Source: Chaetoceros tenuissimus
Taxonomy: Eukaryota > Bacillariophyta > Thalassiosirophyceae > Chaetocerotales > Chaetocerotaceae
DNA: 64,000 nt
Direction: 5' to 3'
Assembly (NCBI GenBank): GCA_021927905.1
Contig: BLLK01000045.1
Location: forward strand, 434,001-498,000
Made by a program: the position numbers and the translations under genes. The notes under the pieces are model-generated. The model had not been told where the DNA came from. It worked only from the letters and a program-made list of their open reading frames with translations, and did not search any database. The first letter of the stretch is position 1; every line of letters begins with the position of its first letter. Below, piece by piece: positions 1-10,329 of the stretch.

Positions 1-2673
1 GATAACCTGCACGTACACATGTCACAAGAGCACCAGGATTATTTTTCATCAGATTGGCGTTCCCTTGACAAGATACAAGATTATCAGCAACTGCCATAAT
101 GATATCAAGAAGCTCACTAGGCAGACCTCCTGGTATCCTTGGAAGCACATGCAACAGTAATGATAATACCAATGCATTGCCATGGATAGCGTATTGATGA
201 TCTAGAGATTTCCCAATTGTACTATTGGCAGAAATAAGCCCATCATCTTTCTCCTGTCTTCTTCGATTACGTCTCTTTTTGTCTTTAGATGGAATCTCAG
301 TAACACTACTCTTTGCCCCGAGAGCAAGCACTTCATCTTGATTAACTTGGACTTCACCAATAAATGTCATTAGATGTTTTCGTCCTGCACTTGGAAATAC
401 AATGGCAATAGATTGAAATGCTAATGCAGCTTCATGACGAACACCGTGATCCGAATCATTCAGACAAAACATCAAAGCAGGTATAATATCCTCAAGGCAA
501 GAAGCACAGGATTCTCCCAAAACTGTAACAAGATGGGAAATTTCGACCATCGCAACCTGTAATTGATGCCTATTATATTCTGGATAACCATCATTTGACT
601 CCTTTGGTTTCGAAGAAGAAGCCAAGTCTCGCAAAATTGTGTGCTGCATAGTTTCAGTCATATTCTGTGACAGACCTCTGCGTACTACTCTAGCTGCTGC
701 TGCTCTAGCTAGAGTGGAATCTGAAGGCATTCTTAGCGAAGAGTCCACCACACCTCCACTGATATTCCTGAGAAATCCTCCCATGCCACTTGGTTTCACA
801 ACTTGTTTCTTACGCTTGGGTGATGATGTTGCGTCTGTAAATATGGAGTCGTCGAGCTCGCTTAAGGATGGCATAATCATTGTCGGATCAAAATCATCTT
901 CTTTCGGCTCCATAGATACACCAACCATACACATGACTAGTCTCAAAGCAAGACTAGGATTCATACAATCCCTAATGGTAGAAGTACCGATCCCTCCAGT
1001 TTCTAATTGAAGCTTACAAACTTCGATCAGAGTTAAACTCAATCCAACTTGTGCATGCCTACAACCCATGGAGTGCTGCCCACCCATTTTGTAAGCAGCT
1101 TCGCCACCAACTTTGGAAAACTTGTCAACTAAAAAATTCATTGCACATTCCAAATTTAAACATGCCTGACTTGCAATTGTACCCACAGCCCTTCTTGCTT
1201 CTTGGAATGCTTTAATTTTCGACGTAAAATCACCTTTGTTACTTGATGCGTTGTCAGTATTTTGGTCAGTCGGTGCCTTTTCCTGTGATGAATTGAATTC
1301 AATTGCTGTACAGAAGCATTTTGCCAAGGCTCGGCTCCAAGCTACAGAGACTCCCACACTTTCATCGTCCAAATTCTTCAAACCAATGGCCATGATATCG
1401 TCCAAAAAAGTCAGTACATTGAACTCTCGTTTCGAAGGTCTACCATGTTCTTCCGCAATAGACATGGATGACAGCACAGAAGCAAACTCAGCTCCTAGTG
1501 CTCGAACTTCTGGAAATTTATCATCTCCTGTCTTTTTCAAAATCTTGACACATTCTGTAAGAACTTTATCCTCAACTCTATTACAACTGCTCACAAAATA
1601 CTTCTGTGGAGAATCATCCTGTTTGGTGACTATTGGGGATGGTGCATCTCTCCACGCCATCATTGTACTAATTGCGCATTTAATTGCATGCTTCCTATGA
1701 CAGACATCTTTTTCCCCTGAACTTCTCAATCCTCCATGACACAAAGTTATGATTTCAGGCAATAATGCTCTGATGTATTTTGCTCCTAATACTTCATCTT
1801 CGAAAATAGAAGAAAGAACCATCAATGCTGCTACACGACAACCTCCTGCACTTTTTGCTGATCTTGGATGAGAAGATGCATATTGCATGTATGGAGATAG
1901 AAGTACATGTGGATTTGTACTTGGTAATGCATGAGGTGGTGATAGACGATGTGCCAATGTCAAACACTTGACCCATTGATGCCTAATTGCTTCAGAGCAA
2001 AGAGGAGGAGTGATTTTCACTGGTGGCACTTGAAGATTTTTCGATCTTGGTGATGGCGGTGCATTATTTTGCCCCTTTGCATTTTGTTTTCTACTTCCAC
2101 GAGGAGTAGCTTGAGAAGACGTTGGTGATCTTGGGCCCTTCTTAGGAGTAGTTGAACCTTGGCCAATGTTTTGTAGCGGATTTGCTGAAGGGATTGTTTT
2201 GCTACTGCTATGTAGCAATATAGGTGACAATGAAAGCGACGAAGATATATTGAATAATTTGTGAAGTAAAGGAATAATGGACGGTGCTGATTCTAGTGTT
2301 GCACTCTTATCCTTGTCCAGGTGACTTTGTAAAATATTTGTTAGTGATGAAAGTCGCACAAACAATTCACTACATGGTACTGGTTTTACAGTACTGAAGC
2401 TTGTATGTAAGCCAGTTGGCGGAGCTGTGTTGTGATATACGTGGACATCATTAATTCGTGTGATACTTGCTCCAAGTAATGCTATGATTTACATGAAATA
2501 AGTGAGTCTCTGAGATGAAATATTGATGCTGAAGTCATACTGATTGAAGGTAGACACTTACCTGCAGCTTCTTCTACAGAAGATGGGGCTTGCATCTTTG
2601 AACCAGGACGGACAGGAGAAGTCGGAGCTTCAGTAGGCGTGTTTTGGTCTGTAGAATCTTGATTTCCTTCCAT
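1..2673 (-). CDS. HEATR5/LAA1/SWEETIE-type HEAT-repeat trafficking protein, N-terminal part
   Basis: The coding parts are 2562-2673 and 1-2481 on the minus strand, joined over an 80-bp intron (2482-2561, GTAAGT donor, TAG acceptor, phase 1). The frame stays open to the window edge, so the C-terminal half is missing. After a short acidic start and a Ser/Pro/Lys-rich linker the protein is helical HEAT-repeat sequence, with stretches such as FPEVRALGAEFA and HGVRHEAALAFQSIA. The order of blocks, including HGNALVLSLLLHVLPRIPGG and CVRAGY at the visible end, fits human HEATR5, yeast Laa1 and plant SWEETIE. These are large scaffolds that help AP-1/clathrin traffic between trans-Golgi and endosomes. 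The family assignment comes from recognition of the pattern and was not searched; another large HEAT protein is possible. Confidence 0.7.
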
Positions 2674-3620
2674 CTCAAGGAGATAATTACAAATCTCGAA
2701 CTAAGGACTAAGTGATCTTAGGATATACCTGAAACTTCACTGTTAACTAAGTTTAATTAAGTCTACACAAGTTCATTACCTTTCAATTGGGAAAGCTGTT
2801 CTCTCTTCGGATCTTTATAGATCTGCCTAGTGTTTCGGCCACATATCCATCCTGAGGTGTAGAATTATCCAAATTGTATCCACCCTACCTGAACGACCTA
2901 CCCGACGTCCCCTACCCTACCCGACGTCTGTCGTGCCAGCCAAAATCGCTGAATATCCGCATCACAACTGACATACGAAGGTCTGTTCAACCACAAGATT
3001 GATTCCGCCATGCTTCTACTGTTCTACAAGACTTGCCTTGCTTTCTTTTATTCACGAGAGTAAAGATGCTGCAATTGCGATACCATAAAAACAACTTCGT
3101 TCTGATTGATATCCAACATGTCATCTGAAAGCAACCCAAGCAAGCCTTTTTCTCAGCTGACCTATATCCGTCGTATTGTGCTGGGAGATGCCGTTGTTGG
3201 AGAAATGTTGGAGCTTAGAGCTCTTCTAAGATGCAACAATGGGTTTGTAGATGATTACACTGCTTAAAAGAATTGAAAATAAACTATTAAAAAGTATATT
3301 TTAATAAATATGGTATCCATTGGATATTTTTGGTATCCAAAATGAGGCCAAAAATGTGCTATTTTATCCACGGATATGTGGCCGTAACACTAGATCTGCC
3401 TAAAATAGTGGGGGAGTGTGAGCCCGACTTTTGTCCGACTAAGCACAATGACGAGTTCCAGTGAGGAGACGAGAACACGAGATGCGAGATGCTCTAGTGA
3501 GGAGAGAGATGAGAATATAAGTATGAATAAGCTCGATGAAAATGAACTAGACATTGCTACCATACCTGTACAGACATGTAACCAGCAACCGCACATATAA
3601 TAAAAAGATACTAGGCAGAG
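2674..3620. promoter_or_regulatory. Divergent intergenic region, HEATR5-like / USP, mostly filled by the MITE
   Basis: About 950 bp separate two divergent genes and must carry both promoters. The MITE takes up 565 bp, which leaves about 150 bp next to the HEATR5-like gene and about 220 bp ahead of the USP gene. A 61-codon reading frame (3418-3600) precedes the USP start in another frame. Splicing it to the USP with the nearby GT/AG pairs gives a stop codon or a wrong frame, so it is at most an upstream ORF. Confidence 0.4.
2820..3400. mobile_element. hAT-type MITE with 8-bp target-site duplications
   Basis: The element body is 2828-3392 (565 bp). It begins TAGTGTTTCGGCCACATATCC and ends with the near-perfect inverted copy GGATATGTGGCCGTAACACTA. 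It is bordered on both sides by the identical octamer GATCTGCC (2820-2827 and 3393-3400). An 8-bp duplication and a TAGTGTT-type inverted end are typical of the hAT superfamily. The ends match at 20 of 21 positions and the duplication is perfect, so the insertion looks recent. Just inside the right end are the related pieces GGTATCCATTGG and GGTATCC. Near the left end, CCCTACCCGACGTC is repeated. No transposase is present; a 49-codon open frame at 3120-3269 has no recognisable domain. It needs a transposase from elsewhere. Confidence 0.85.
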
Positions 3621-5711
3621 ATGACAAGTCGTCTTGTGAATGTAGCGAATAGAGGGGTGAATGCATCGATACCAAAGAACAAACAGAAAGATGATCATAC
3701 TCTAGGTCAAAGTGGAAGTAGAGAGAATGTGATTTCAATTTACAACAAATCTCATGGGAATCAACATGTTCGATTTCCATTACCAGGCTTGCGAGATCTA
3801 GGTGTTGGGCCAGGGATGGCACTGGACCTAGATTTTGTTTATATGTTTTTACGAAAATACGGAGATTCGTCAATCACTAGAACCATCAGTCTTACAACAA
3901 CACTGTCATCTGTTCTGGATGTAGGTATTGGTACTGAAAAACAAGTCCCTGCATTAGAAAATTTAGACATGAAAAAGGAAGCGACGGCTTTATCAACACA
4001 AATTGCAGGAGATCTATTGTCTCTTTCACTACGAACAAATCTTCCATACAAATTGATTCAAAGAGAATACATTCGTTACAAACGTCGGTTAAGACTTCAA
4101 GCCACCCATGAAAGTCTAAGAAACTACAAAAAATTAATTAACTATTTGAAGGGCAATCATTTGTATAATCCTCCGGAAATAGAAAAAGGGTTTTGTTTTA
4201 CCGGCAAAGTGAATGGTTTGCCAAATTATTCTAGCACTTGCTTTTTCAATGCCGTTATGCAAGCATTGGCTTCGTCAACTGCGTTTGTTCGGTATCTTGA
4301 GAGACTTTCCTACCTTGAAGATTGTCTAAAAAACATACACAAACCTGCATCTAGGATAGACATTGGAATACAAAACACTTCTGCTTTGTTTGCAAAAAAG
4401 GAACCTTTGAGCAAACTTCTTTTATGCATTTTAAATTATGTAAATATGAATGAGCGTCATATTCAAAGAAACGAAATTCACCCCAAGATTAGGCAAATAT
4501 TGGATCGAGTTGCTTCTGAAAATGATCAATTTAAAAGTTACAAGCATCACTCATCGAAAGAACAACAAGACGCTCATGAATTTCTTCAAGCTTTGGTAGC
4601 TCTACTTGTTGATGAATTAAATTTGGAAGGGCACGTTTCAAGTCAAGATGCTGATGATGAAGTAGATACCGAAGATTCATTCTTCATATTTGACTCAAAA
4701 GAAATCCAACAATGCGATTGTCAAAATAGTGAAAAGTCTTCTGAATCCATCTCAGACAATGACTCAAAAGAATCTAACAAGGAAGAGAAAAAGGACGAAT
4801 TAGAGAATGAAGAAAAGAATATGATTGACCCGTCCTCACTACCATCGTGTACAAAATTGATGATACAAAGCTTAAATGAAAGTATGCCTTCACCACTGAA
4901 TGGAAGAATTGGGTCGCAACTGCAATGCTGTAATTGTGGGAACGTCAAACCTATTCATGATTCGTCTTTTCTGGAGATCCCAGTTGTACCATTGGCGATA
5001 TCTAATCCAAATACTTCAATACCGTCAAAATCTTGCAATCTAATAGATTGCCTGGATAAATTTGCAGAAATAGAAAATGTTGAAGGAGTGAATTGCCGAA
5101 GCTGTTCAATAAAACTAGAGATAGATCCTTTGTTGGAAGAATGTCTCATGATGGAGGATGCGATTCGGAGTCTTGCGTCTTCGAACAAAGAAACAATCAC
5201 CATAGAAAATGAAGTGCAAAGGTTGAAAGATCGAATAGAGTTCCTCCGTAGCATTGATCCTGATAGTGAGAAACTTGACGAAAATGAAGATGATGAACAT
5301 GACTACATAAATCCAAATGAAAGCATACCAAAACCAGTCAAATCGGATCACAAGAAACGACTCATCATTACAAGTATTCCTTCTGTACTTTGTCTCCATG
5401 TCAAACGGTTACACTACGATGTGAATTATAATATGGTCAAATGCAACCAGCAAATCATGTTTCCTGAGCAATTAGATCTCAACAAAATTGTTGCATTTCA
5501 ACATGAGAAAGAGAAGCTGAATAGTCCTTCCAATTTCTATAGGCTAATCAGCGTTATTTCTCATTTAGGGGGTCCTTTTTGCGGGCATTATATTACATAT
5601 CGAATTTCTCCACATGATTGGACTTACACGTCTGATGAGAATATTAAACTCACAAATTGGAAAGAAGTTTCTGCGTCTAATGCATACATGCTGATATATG
5701 AAAAGGCATAG
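3621..5711 (+). CDS. Ubiquitin-specific protease (peptidase C19, USP)
   Basis: A 696-residue cysteine deubiquitinase that removes ubiquitin from proteins. The Cys box GLPNYSSTCFFNAVMQAL places the nucleophile at about C207. It is followed by the conserved KEQQDAHEFLQAL block. A zinc-ribbon-like pair of cysteine dyads (CCNCG, CRSCS) lies near residues 438-497. The His box GGPFCGHYITYR puts the catalytic His at about H656, and the SNAYMLIYEK ending is typical. The Asn usual before the Cys loop (GLxNLGNTC) is replaced by YSST, which is unusual, but Cys and His are kept. An acidic, serine-rich insertion (about residues 335-400) splits the domain. The layout resembles USP30/Ubp1-like enzymes, but the N-terminus shows no clear membrane anchor, so the subfamily is left open. 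It is convergent with AK6. Confidence 0.88.
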   Translation: MTSRLVNVANRGVNASIPKNKQKDDHTLGQSGSRENVISIYNKSHGNQHVRFPLPGLRDLGVGPGMALDLDFVYMFLRKYGDSSITRTISLTTTLSSVLDVGIGTEKQVPALENLDMKKEATALSTQIAGDLLSLSLRTNLPYKLIQREYIRYKRRLRLQATHESLRNYKKLINYLKGNHLYNPPEIEKGFCFTGKVNGLPNYSSTCFFNAVMQALASSTAFVRYLERLSYLEDCLKNIHKPASRIDIGIQNTSALFAKKEPLSKLLLCILNYVNMNERHIQRNEIHPKIRQILDRVASENDQFKSYKHHSSKEQQDAHEFLQALVALLVDELNLEGHVSSQDADDEVDTEDSFFIFDSKEIQQCDCQNSEKSSESISDNDSKESNKEEKKDELENEEKNMIDPSSLPSCTKLMIQSLNESMPSPLNGRIGSQLQCCNCGNVKPIHDSSFLEIPVVPLAISNPNTSIPSKSCNLIDCLDKFAEIENVEGVNCRSCSIKLEIDPLLEECLMMEDAIRSLASSNKETITIENEVQRLKDRIEFLRSIDPDSEKLDENEDDEHDYINPNESIPKPVKSDHKKRLIITSIPSVLCLHVKRLHYDVNYNMVKCNQQIMFPEQLDLNKIVAFQHEKEKLNSPSNFYRLISVISHLGGPFCGHYITYRISPHDWTYTSDENIKLTNWKEVSASNAYMLIYEKA

Positions 5712-5773
5712 CAGATATACGAAACAAGTTGATAGGGATCGTTGAGATTTTAATGATTAATTTGACTATCAAA

Positions 5774-6319
5774 TCATTCTCGTTCTTGCATCCATTGCTT
5801 GTACCAAGCCTCTACCCGTGCCAAATTTTCATCCATTTCATCTATAGTGTTATTTGTCAACTCTTGAACAATTTCAGGAGCATAGCTTTCTTTTGCCTCT
5901 TCCAATACAATGCCCATAATTTCGCATTCCATGTTTTCGTTTCTTTTCTTTTCGTTATATCCTCTCTCTGTCAATCTATCAAATAAAACTTCTGTACTTG
6001 TTCTTAATACAAGTATTAAATCAAACCATCGTTCAGGAAAAAGTTCACTACTGTGATAGTCACACACTATTCCGCCTGATATTTTGTCTGTATCGAAATC
6101 AATTTCAAGAGTGTCAAGAAGTTTATCTTCATCCAAAACATGTGTGTTTAAGGATTCATCATATTCCAAGTAGCATTTCTTCTCCTTGATGACTTCGCCT
6201 ACATTAGCATGGTGCATGTTTAATTTTTCAGCAATCATTGAAGCAAAAGATGTTTTTCCTACACCTGGAGTTCCAGTGATCAAAATATTTGGTCGTTTCC
6301 TATCGTCAGGGGAAGACAT
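5774..6319 (-). CDS. AK6: Adenylate kinase isoenzyme 6 (FAP7/hCINAP)
   Basis: A 181-residue NTPase, the normal length for the family. The P-loop GTPGVGKT lies at residues 16-23, followed by NVGEVI and the CDYHSSELFPERWFDLILVLRT block that is specific to AK6/Fap7 (DYH, LFPERW). The lid-equivalent region is RLTERGYNEKKRNENMECEIMG, close to the eukaryotic consensus. The protein acts in the nucleus and cytosol as an ATPase/adenylate kinase that works with uS11 in late 40S subunit maturation (18S 3'-end cleavage). It has no introns and ends 62 bp from the convergent USP gene. It shares a 263-bp divergent promoter with the DUF501 gene. Confidence 0.93.
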   Translation of the reverse strand: MSSPDDRKRPNILITGTPGVGKTSFASMIAEKLNMHHANVGEVIKEKKCYLEYDESLNTHVLDEDKLLDTLEIDFDTDKISGGIVCDYHSSELFPERWFDLILVLRTSTEVLFDRLTERGYNEKKRNENMECEIMGIVLEEAKESYAPEIVQELTNNTIDEMDENLARVEAWYKQWMQERE

Positions 6320-6582
6320 ATTCTTGTTTTTTTTAGTGTAATGAAGTTCTGTTTAGATATTGTTGTGGAAAGTGATGGCGTTGGTTGACTATCAACAGTA
6401 GTATCAAAAATATGTGATAGCGTTTTCTTTCTTCTTTTGGTTGTTGGGAAAATGAATGGCTGATGGCAAGTCTGGTACTATAAGTGCGTACGTATGTAGT
6501 TGAAAGGAATTTTCTTTTTCAACCATCTACACAAAGGTATTGTATATCTATTCATATATACCTGTGCTCGTTTTGAATAGAA

Positions 6583-7527
6583 ATGGGTAGAGCAGCAAGG
6601 AGGCGTAAAGCCAAAGCAAAGTCTATAGATCAAGCAGTGGAGGCTGTTCTCCGTGGGGAAACAATCGAAGAAGAGCATCTTCCAACAGATAGGTCGCAAC
6701 CTTTGCCTGGAGTTTTGATAAGACGCAAAGAAAAGCAGGTTGAATTTGACAGGGATGAAACTTTCCTAGTATCTCAACTAGGCTATATGCCTGGGAATGC
6801 AGTCGGGTGTGTTGGAAGGGTATCTCACCTGAAAAGTCTGTATCCATACCTTTACAATTTACTCAAGAGGCTTGATGCAAAAAGAAATGAAAAGCTTGGT
6901 GATAATCAAATGAAAGATGCAGGAGATATGCCTACTGCCTTGCAACTTTATCCTCTTGCAATTCGTAATATTCATACTGGTGGTAAGGCTGGGAAAAAGT
7001 TTAAATCCAGAAAGCGTGGTCATGAAGAAATGACGAAGATAGAAGTTAATTTGGAAAAAACATCTGATGGAAAGGGTGCTGAACAAACTGTAATAGAACC
7101 ATTTCCTACAATGATTTGGTTGACCCATCCAGTTTTAAAAACTCTGATATCGCAAGTCGAGCTCGGTTCTACTGATAATGTGACAAAAATGCAAGAAAAA
7201 CTGCATTCTAAAAAAGAATATCTAGATAAAATGAAGTTGGCTCACGAATCCTATGGGACTGATCGTTGGAATTTATTGACAGAGGATGATAGGGACGATG
7301 TTACCAAAAGGAAATGGACTGAAGCACTTGGAAATAAAAGAGGCGTGGCTGGTATTCGCAATTTTGGTAGTATCAAATGCCTTCATACTCATTCAGCACA
7401 TTACCTAGCTTATCTCGGTATGACAGAGACAGCTATGACAGAGAATTTAATTGGTAAATGGACTTTGGAATGCATTGAAGAAATAGCAAAGGCCTATTGT
7501 AGTGAGACTAGGAATAAAGAAAAATAA
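6583..7527 (+). CDS. DUF501-domain protein
   Basis: A 314-residue protein with a basic N-terminus (MGRAARRRKAKAK). It carries the signature of DUF501, a family best known from bacteria. The PFPTMIWLTHP block corresponds to the bacterial PFPTLYWLTCP, followed by an L-S-x-x-E helix. Near the C-terminus is RNFGSIKCLHTHSAHYLA, matching the family's V-K-C-L-H-x-x-x-A-H motif with its invariant Cys and His. The N-terminal part (FLVSQLGYMPGNAVGCVGR) corresponds to the bacterial DUF501 start. The biochemical role of the family is unknown. The conserved Cys/His residues could bind metal or form an active site (inference). The lysine-rich middle (GGKAGKKFKSRKRG) is an insert relative to bacterial members and could be a nuclear or RNA-binding patch. 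It is convergent with the thioredoxin-fold gene 48 bp away. Confidence 0.7.
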   Translation: MGRAARRRKAKAKSIDQAVEAVLRGETIEEEHLPTDRSQPLPGVLIRRKEKQVEFDRDETFLVSQLGYMPGNAVGCVGRVSHLKSLYPYLYNLLKRLDAKRNEKLGDNQMKDAGDMPTALQLYPLAIRNIHTGGKAGKKFKSRKRGHEEMTKIEVNLEKTSDGKGAEQTVIEPFPTMIWLTHPVLKTLISQVELGSTDNVTKMQEKLHSKKEYLDKMKLAHESYGTDRWNLLTEDDRDDVTKRKWTEALGNKRGVAGIRNFGSIKCLHTHSAHYLAYLGMTETAMTENLIGKWTLECIEEIAKAYCSETRNKEK

Positions 7528-7575
7528 TCTCAATTATTAGTCATAATTCTATCACTAATAGTCTAGATTTACTAA

Positions 7576-8139
7576 TCAACGAAATTTACCACCACGCTTT
7601 TTCTTGGACTTTGATCCTTTCCCTTGACGTTCGAATGTAGCTTCCAATTTCCCTCTATCTGCACCGTCCCATCTATTCACTACGGTCTCATTAACGAAAA
7701 CAATAAAGACAGGGTAGCTTCCAATGTTGTATGAGGTTGCTATCTTTTTCGTGTGTTTGTTTTTGTCGCAAATGACACGACTGCTATATATAGAATCTTG
7801 GTGTAAATCTGACAAGTTGTTGTAGAAATCTTGAATACTTTTACATGCTCCACACCAACTCGTCACAAACTCTACAATAACGCATTTATTTGATTTAATT
7901 ACTCTATTCAAGTCTTGTTCTGAATGCAACTGATGTATCGAAGATGAAACTATATCTGCAGTATCGGTTTCTCTTTTTTTCTTGCTTTTTCTCTTGTTGC
8001 TATGAGCAGTACCATCTTTTTTATCAATCTGCACTTGCTCTTCCTCTACCGCCCCATCATCTTTTTTGCATATGTTTAGATTTGTACATTTATTTTCTTC
8101 ATATTGTAATGAATTCGTGTTCAATATTGTTTCAGACAT
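7576..8139 (-). CDS. Thioredoxin-fold protein with CGAC active site and basic tails
   Basis: A 187-residue protein if the ATG at 8139 (MSETILN) is used. The frame also reaches an ATG at 8223, which would add 28 residues. Residues about 70-170 form a thioredoxin fold: IVEFVTSWCGACKSIQDFY with active-site W95-C-G-A-C99, then the cis-proline strand IGSYPVFIVFVN. The first 60 residues are charged and contain a KRKSKKKR nuclear-localisation-like cluster, and the C-terminus is KGSKSKKKRGGKFR. It is probably a disulfide reductase in the nucleus or cytosol; the substrate is unknown. CGAC rather than CGPC suggests a redox potential unlike classical thioredoxin (inference). Confidence 0.8.
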   Translation of the reverse strand: MSETILNTNSLQYEENKCTNLNICKKDDGAVEEEQVQIDKKDGTAHSNKRKSKKKRETDTADIVSSSIHQLHSEQDLNRVIKSNKCVIVEFVTSWCGACKSIQDFYNNLSDLHQDSIYSSRVICDKNKHTKKIATSYNIGSYPVFIVFVNETVVNRWDGADRGKLEATFERQGKGSKSKKKRGGKFR

Positions 8140-8440
8140 GGTAGTAGAAAGTAGAATTAATCTATTGGTAACGAGTACAAAAGAAAAACCAAAATAATGA
8201 AGGGAGCTTTCTCGTACGTACATCACATATGGTGGAACAATCCCAACTTGAGAAGGATTACATCCAACCGTTCAGCTACTGATAGCCATTCATCGTAAAA
8301 ATGAGGGAGAGATAGAAAAATAAGCTGCTTTCAACAAAACATTTCTGTTAATGTTGTTTCTCCTCTATTCTACCACTCTTTCAAATCATCATACATTTAC
8401 ACTTTGATACAAATAGATACAAAATCACAGAACTTGAATC
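8140..8440. promoter_or_regulatory. Divergent promoter region, thioredoxin-fold gene / MAK16
   Basis: About 300 bp separate the two divergent start codons. The stretch holds T- and A-rich runs and no separate gene. No regulatory motif could be assigned with confidence. Confidence 0.35.
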
Positions 8441-9415
8441 ATGCAGCACGATGAAATGATATGGACGGTTATTAATAACCAATTTTGCTCCTACAAAACT
8501 TCACTGTCTAGATCTCAACCAAGAAAAGAATTCTGTAAGCATCCATATTCCATCACTGGCCTTTGTAATCGATCTCATTGTCCACTTGCAAACTCCCTCT
8601 ATGCAACAATTCGGGAGGAGAACGGACGTGTGAGCCTTTATATTAAGACAGTTGAAAGAGCACATAGTCCAAAGAACTTATGGGAGAGAATTGATTTGAG
8701 TAGAAATTATTCCAAGGCATTAGCTCAAGTTGAAGAACATTTGCAATATTTTCCTAAAGCTATGCAACATAGAAACAAACAAAGATTGACTAAAATTCAT
8801 CAGTATTTGATTAGAATGAGAAAGCTCAAGTTGAAGGAACTTCGAGGAGAAAAGGCGAAGAGAGTAGGTATCAATAAAAAGGTTGAACAAAGAGAAGCAA
8901 GAAGAGAGAAGAAGGCTCTTGTTGCTGCAAAGATTGAAAATAATATTGAGAAGGAACTTTTGGAAAGACTAGCAAAGGGAACGTATGGTGATATTTACAA
9001 CTTCCCAGAAGCCCCATATCAAAAGGCACTTGAAGATATTGAAGAATCTGAATCGGAAGAAGAGGTGGAAGAAGAAAGTGAGAGCGAAGATGAAGGATTG
9101 GTTGAATATGTGGAAGATTTTGACGATGAAGAAAGTGTTGAGGAAGACATGGAAGATATGGAATATGGAAGTGATGCATCTAGTGAAGAAGACAGTGAAA
9201 GTGAAGAAGAATCAGGAGATGAGGAAGATAGCGAAGATGATAATAGTAGTGATGATGATCAACCTGACGATGAAGAAGATTCCAAACCAAAGAAGAAGAT
9301 GCCAGCTGCCAAGAAACAACCAAAGAAACGACGCGGCACTAGAGTTGAGATTGAATACGAAGAAGAAGAAGATCAGGAGATGGAAGAAGCTCTTGTTGCC
9401 GGAAGTGCTTGGTAA
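8441..9415 (+). CDS. MAK16: MAK16 ribosome biogenesis factor
   Basis: A 324-residue nucleolar protein of normal length. The N-terminal half is highly conserved: [19 protein letters not shown], then [23 protein letters not shown], a Cys/His cluster likely to bind metal. Next come [19 protein letters not shown] and a basic helix ending [16 protein letters not shown]. The C-terminal third is a long acidic Glu/Asp/Ser tract followed by a Lys/Arg-rich tail ([16 protein letters not shown]), as in other MAK16 proteins. It binds RPF1 and acts in early 60S (27S pre-rRNA) processing. It has no introns. Confidence 0.95.
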   Translation: MQHDEMIWTVINNQFCSYKTSLSRSQPRKEFCKHPYSITGLCNRSHCPLANSLYATIREENGRVSLYIKTVERAHSPKNLWERIDLSRNYSKALAQVEEHLQYFPKAMQHRNKQRLTKIHQYLIRMRKLKLKELRGEKAKRVGINKKVEQREARREKKALVAAKIENNIEKELLERLAKGTYGDIYNFPEAPYQKALEDIEESESEEEVEEESESEDEGLVEYVEDFDDEESVEEDMEDMEYGSDASSEEDSESEEESGDEEDSEDDNSSDDDQPDDEEDSKPKKKMPAAKKQPKKRRGTRVEIEYEEEEDQEMEEALVAGSAW

Positions 9416-10329
9416 ATCATGAGCTAAACTAAATTGTGCAATACTTCATATTTGTAAAAAAGTGCGTGCTACTAGCTCTACAGAAGTCTTTTTGCCTGAA
9501 TATATTAAAGTACTAGGAATTAGTTGTAAATAATAGGAAGTATGGTACGAAGAACAAAATCAAAATTGGCCTGAAAGGATACCACTACTCTGTTTGGGGT
9601 GGAATCTCGACTCAAGGCTAAATATTGAATAAATCGTACTCGTGAGAAGTGCACATCAAACATCATTTACAGGTAACTTCCGGAGTTCCTGTATTCTCAG
9701 TATTTCTTGCTTACGTTTCAATATCTATTGCATGCAAGTACGTGGGCTGAGAAGTAAGAGGAAAAACCATATGCCGATGTTCCTGACGTAAGACGTTTCT
9801 TTCATAACTGAGTTCTCGAGTTCTCTATTCTTTCTTTGTCATAACGAGCATGCGGTTCCTCCTCATCCCGCGTTTATCTTTCTAATGTCAAAACGAGCAT
9901 GCAGTTCCTCCTTAGACCGGGTATATTGATATCTATCCATGGTGTACCATACTATCTCTTACGTACGTAAGCCAAAAGTTCAAAAGTGCATGCATTTTCT
10001 TTTTTGATTTTCCTCCTACTGAGTTCTCTTTTCTGATGTCAAAACAGAAACTCCATATGCCATGTTCCTCATATCTCTGACGTAAGCCAAAGTAAGGTGC
10101 AGAAAACATTCAGGCTTTCTGTCAATGCGAAGAAACTCCTTTGATGCTTAACAGCTGCTTTCAGAGAAAAGCGATGTCACCCCTTTTGACATCTACTTTG
10201 ACCTTCCCAAGATGATCATTCCTCCGCTTCCTCTTTTCGTTTTGTATGCAAGTGGAGGAACTGAGGCTTCTATTGTTTTGGAAATTCTCCATATCCATTG
10301 TTCGATTTCAAAGGCCGCATTGATCAATA
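9416..10329. promoter_or_regulatory. Repeat-rich upstream region of the TPR gene with TGACGTAAG sites
   Basis: A 914-bp stretch without an evident gene. AACGAGCATGC(G/A)GTTCCTCCT occurs at 9843-9863 and again at 9892-9912. CATATGCC(G)ATGTTCCT occurs at 9768 and 10054, each followed by TGACGTAAG (9784-9792 and 10078-10086). CTGAGTTCTC occurs at about 9808 and 10019, and TACGTACGTAAGCC at about 9960. These look like several decayed copies of one longer unit. TGACGT is the core of bZIP/CRE-type sites, which in diatoms are tied to CO2/cAMP-responsive promoters (known from Phaeodactylum). Their use here is inference. Confidence 0.5.

Noticed and set aside
3120-3269. 49-codon open frame inside the MITE as a transposase remnant
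   Set aside because: No hAT dimerisation or catalytic motif could be recognised.
3418-3600. Possible first exon of the USP gene
   Set aside because: Splicing with available GT/AG pairs gives a stop or a wrong frame.
8985-9422. 145-codon frame inside MAK16
   Set aside because: Lys/Met/Trp-rich shadow of the acidic tail of MAK16 in another frame.
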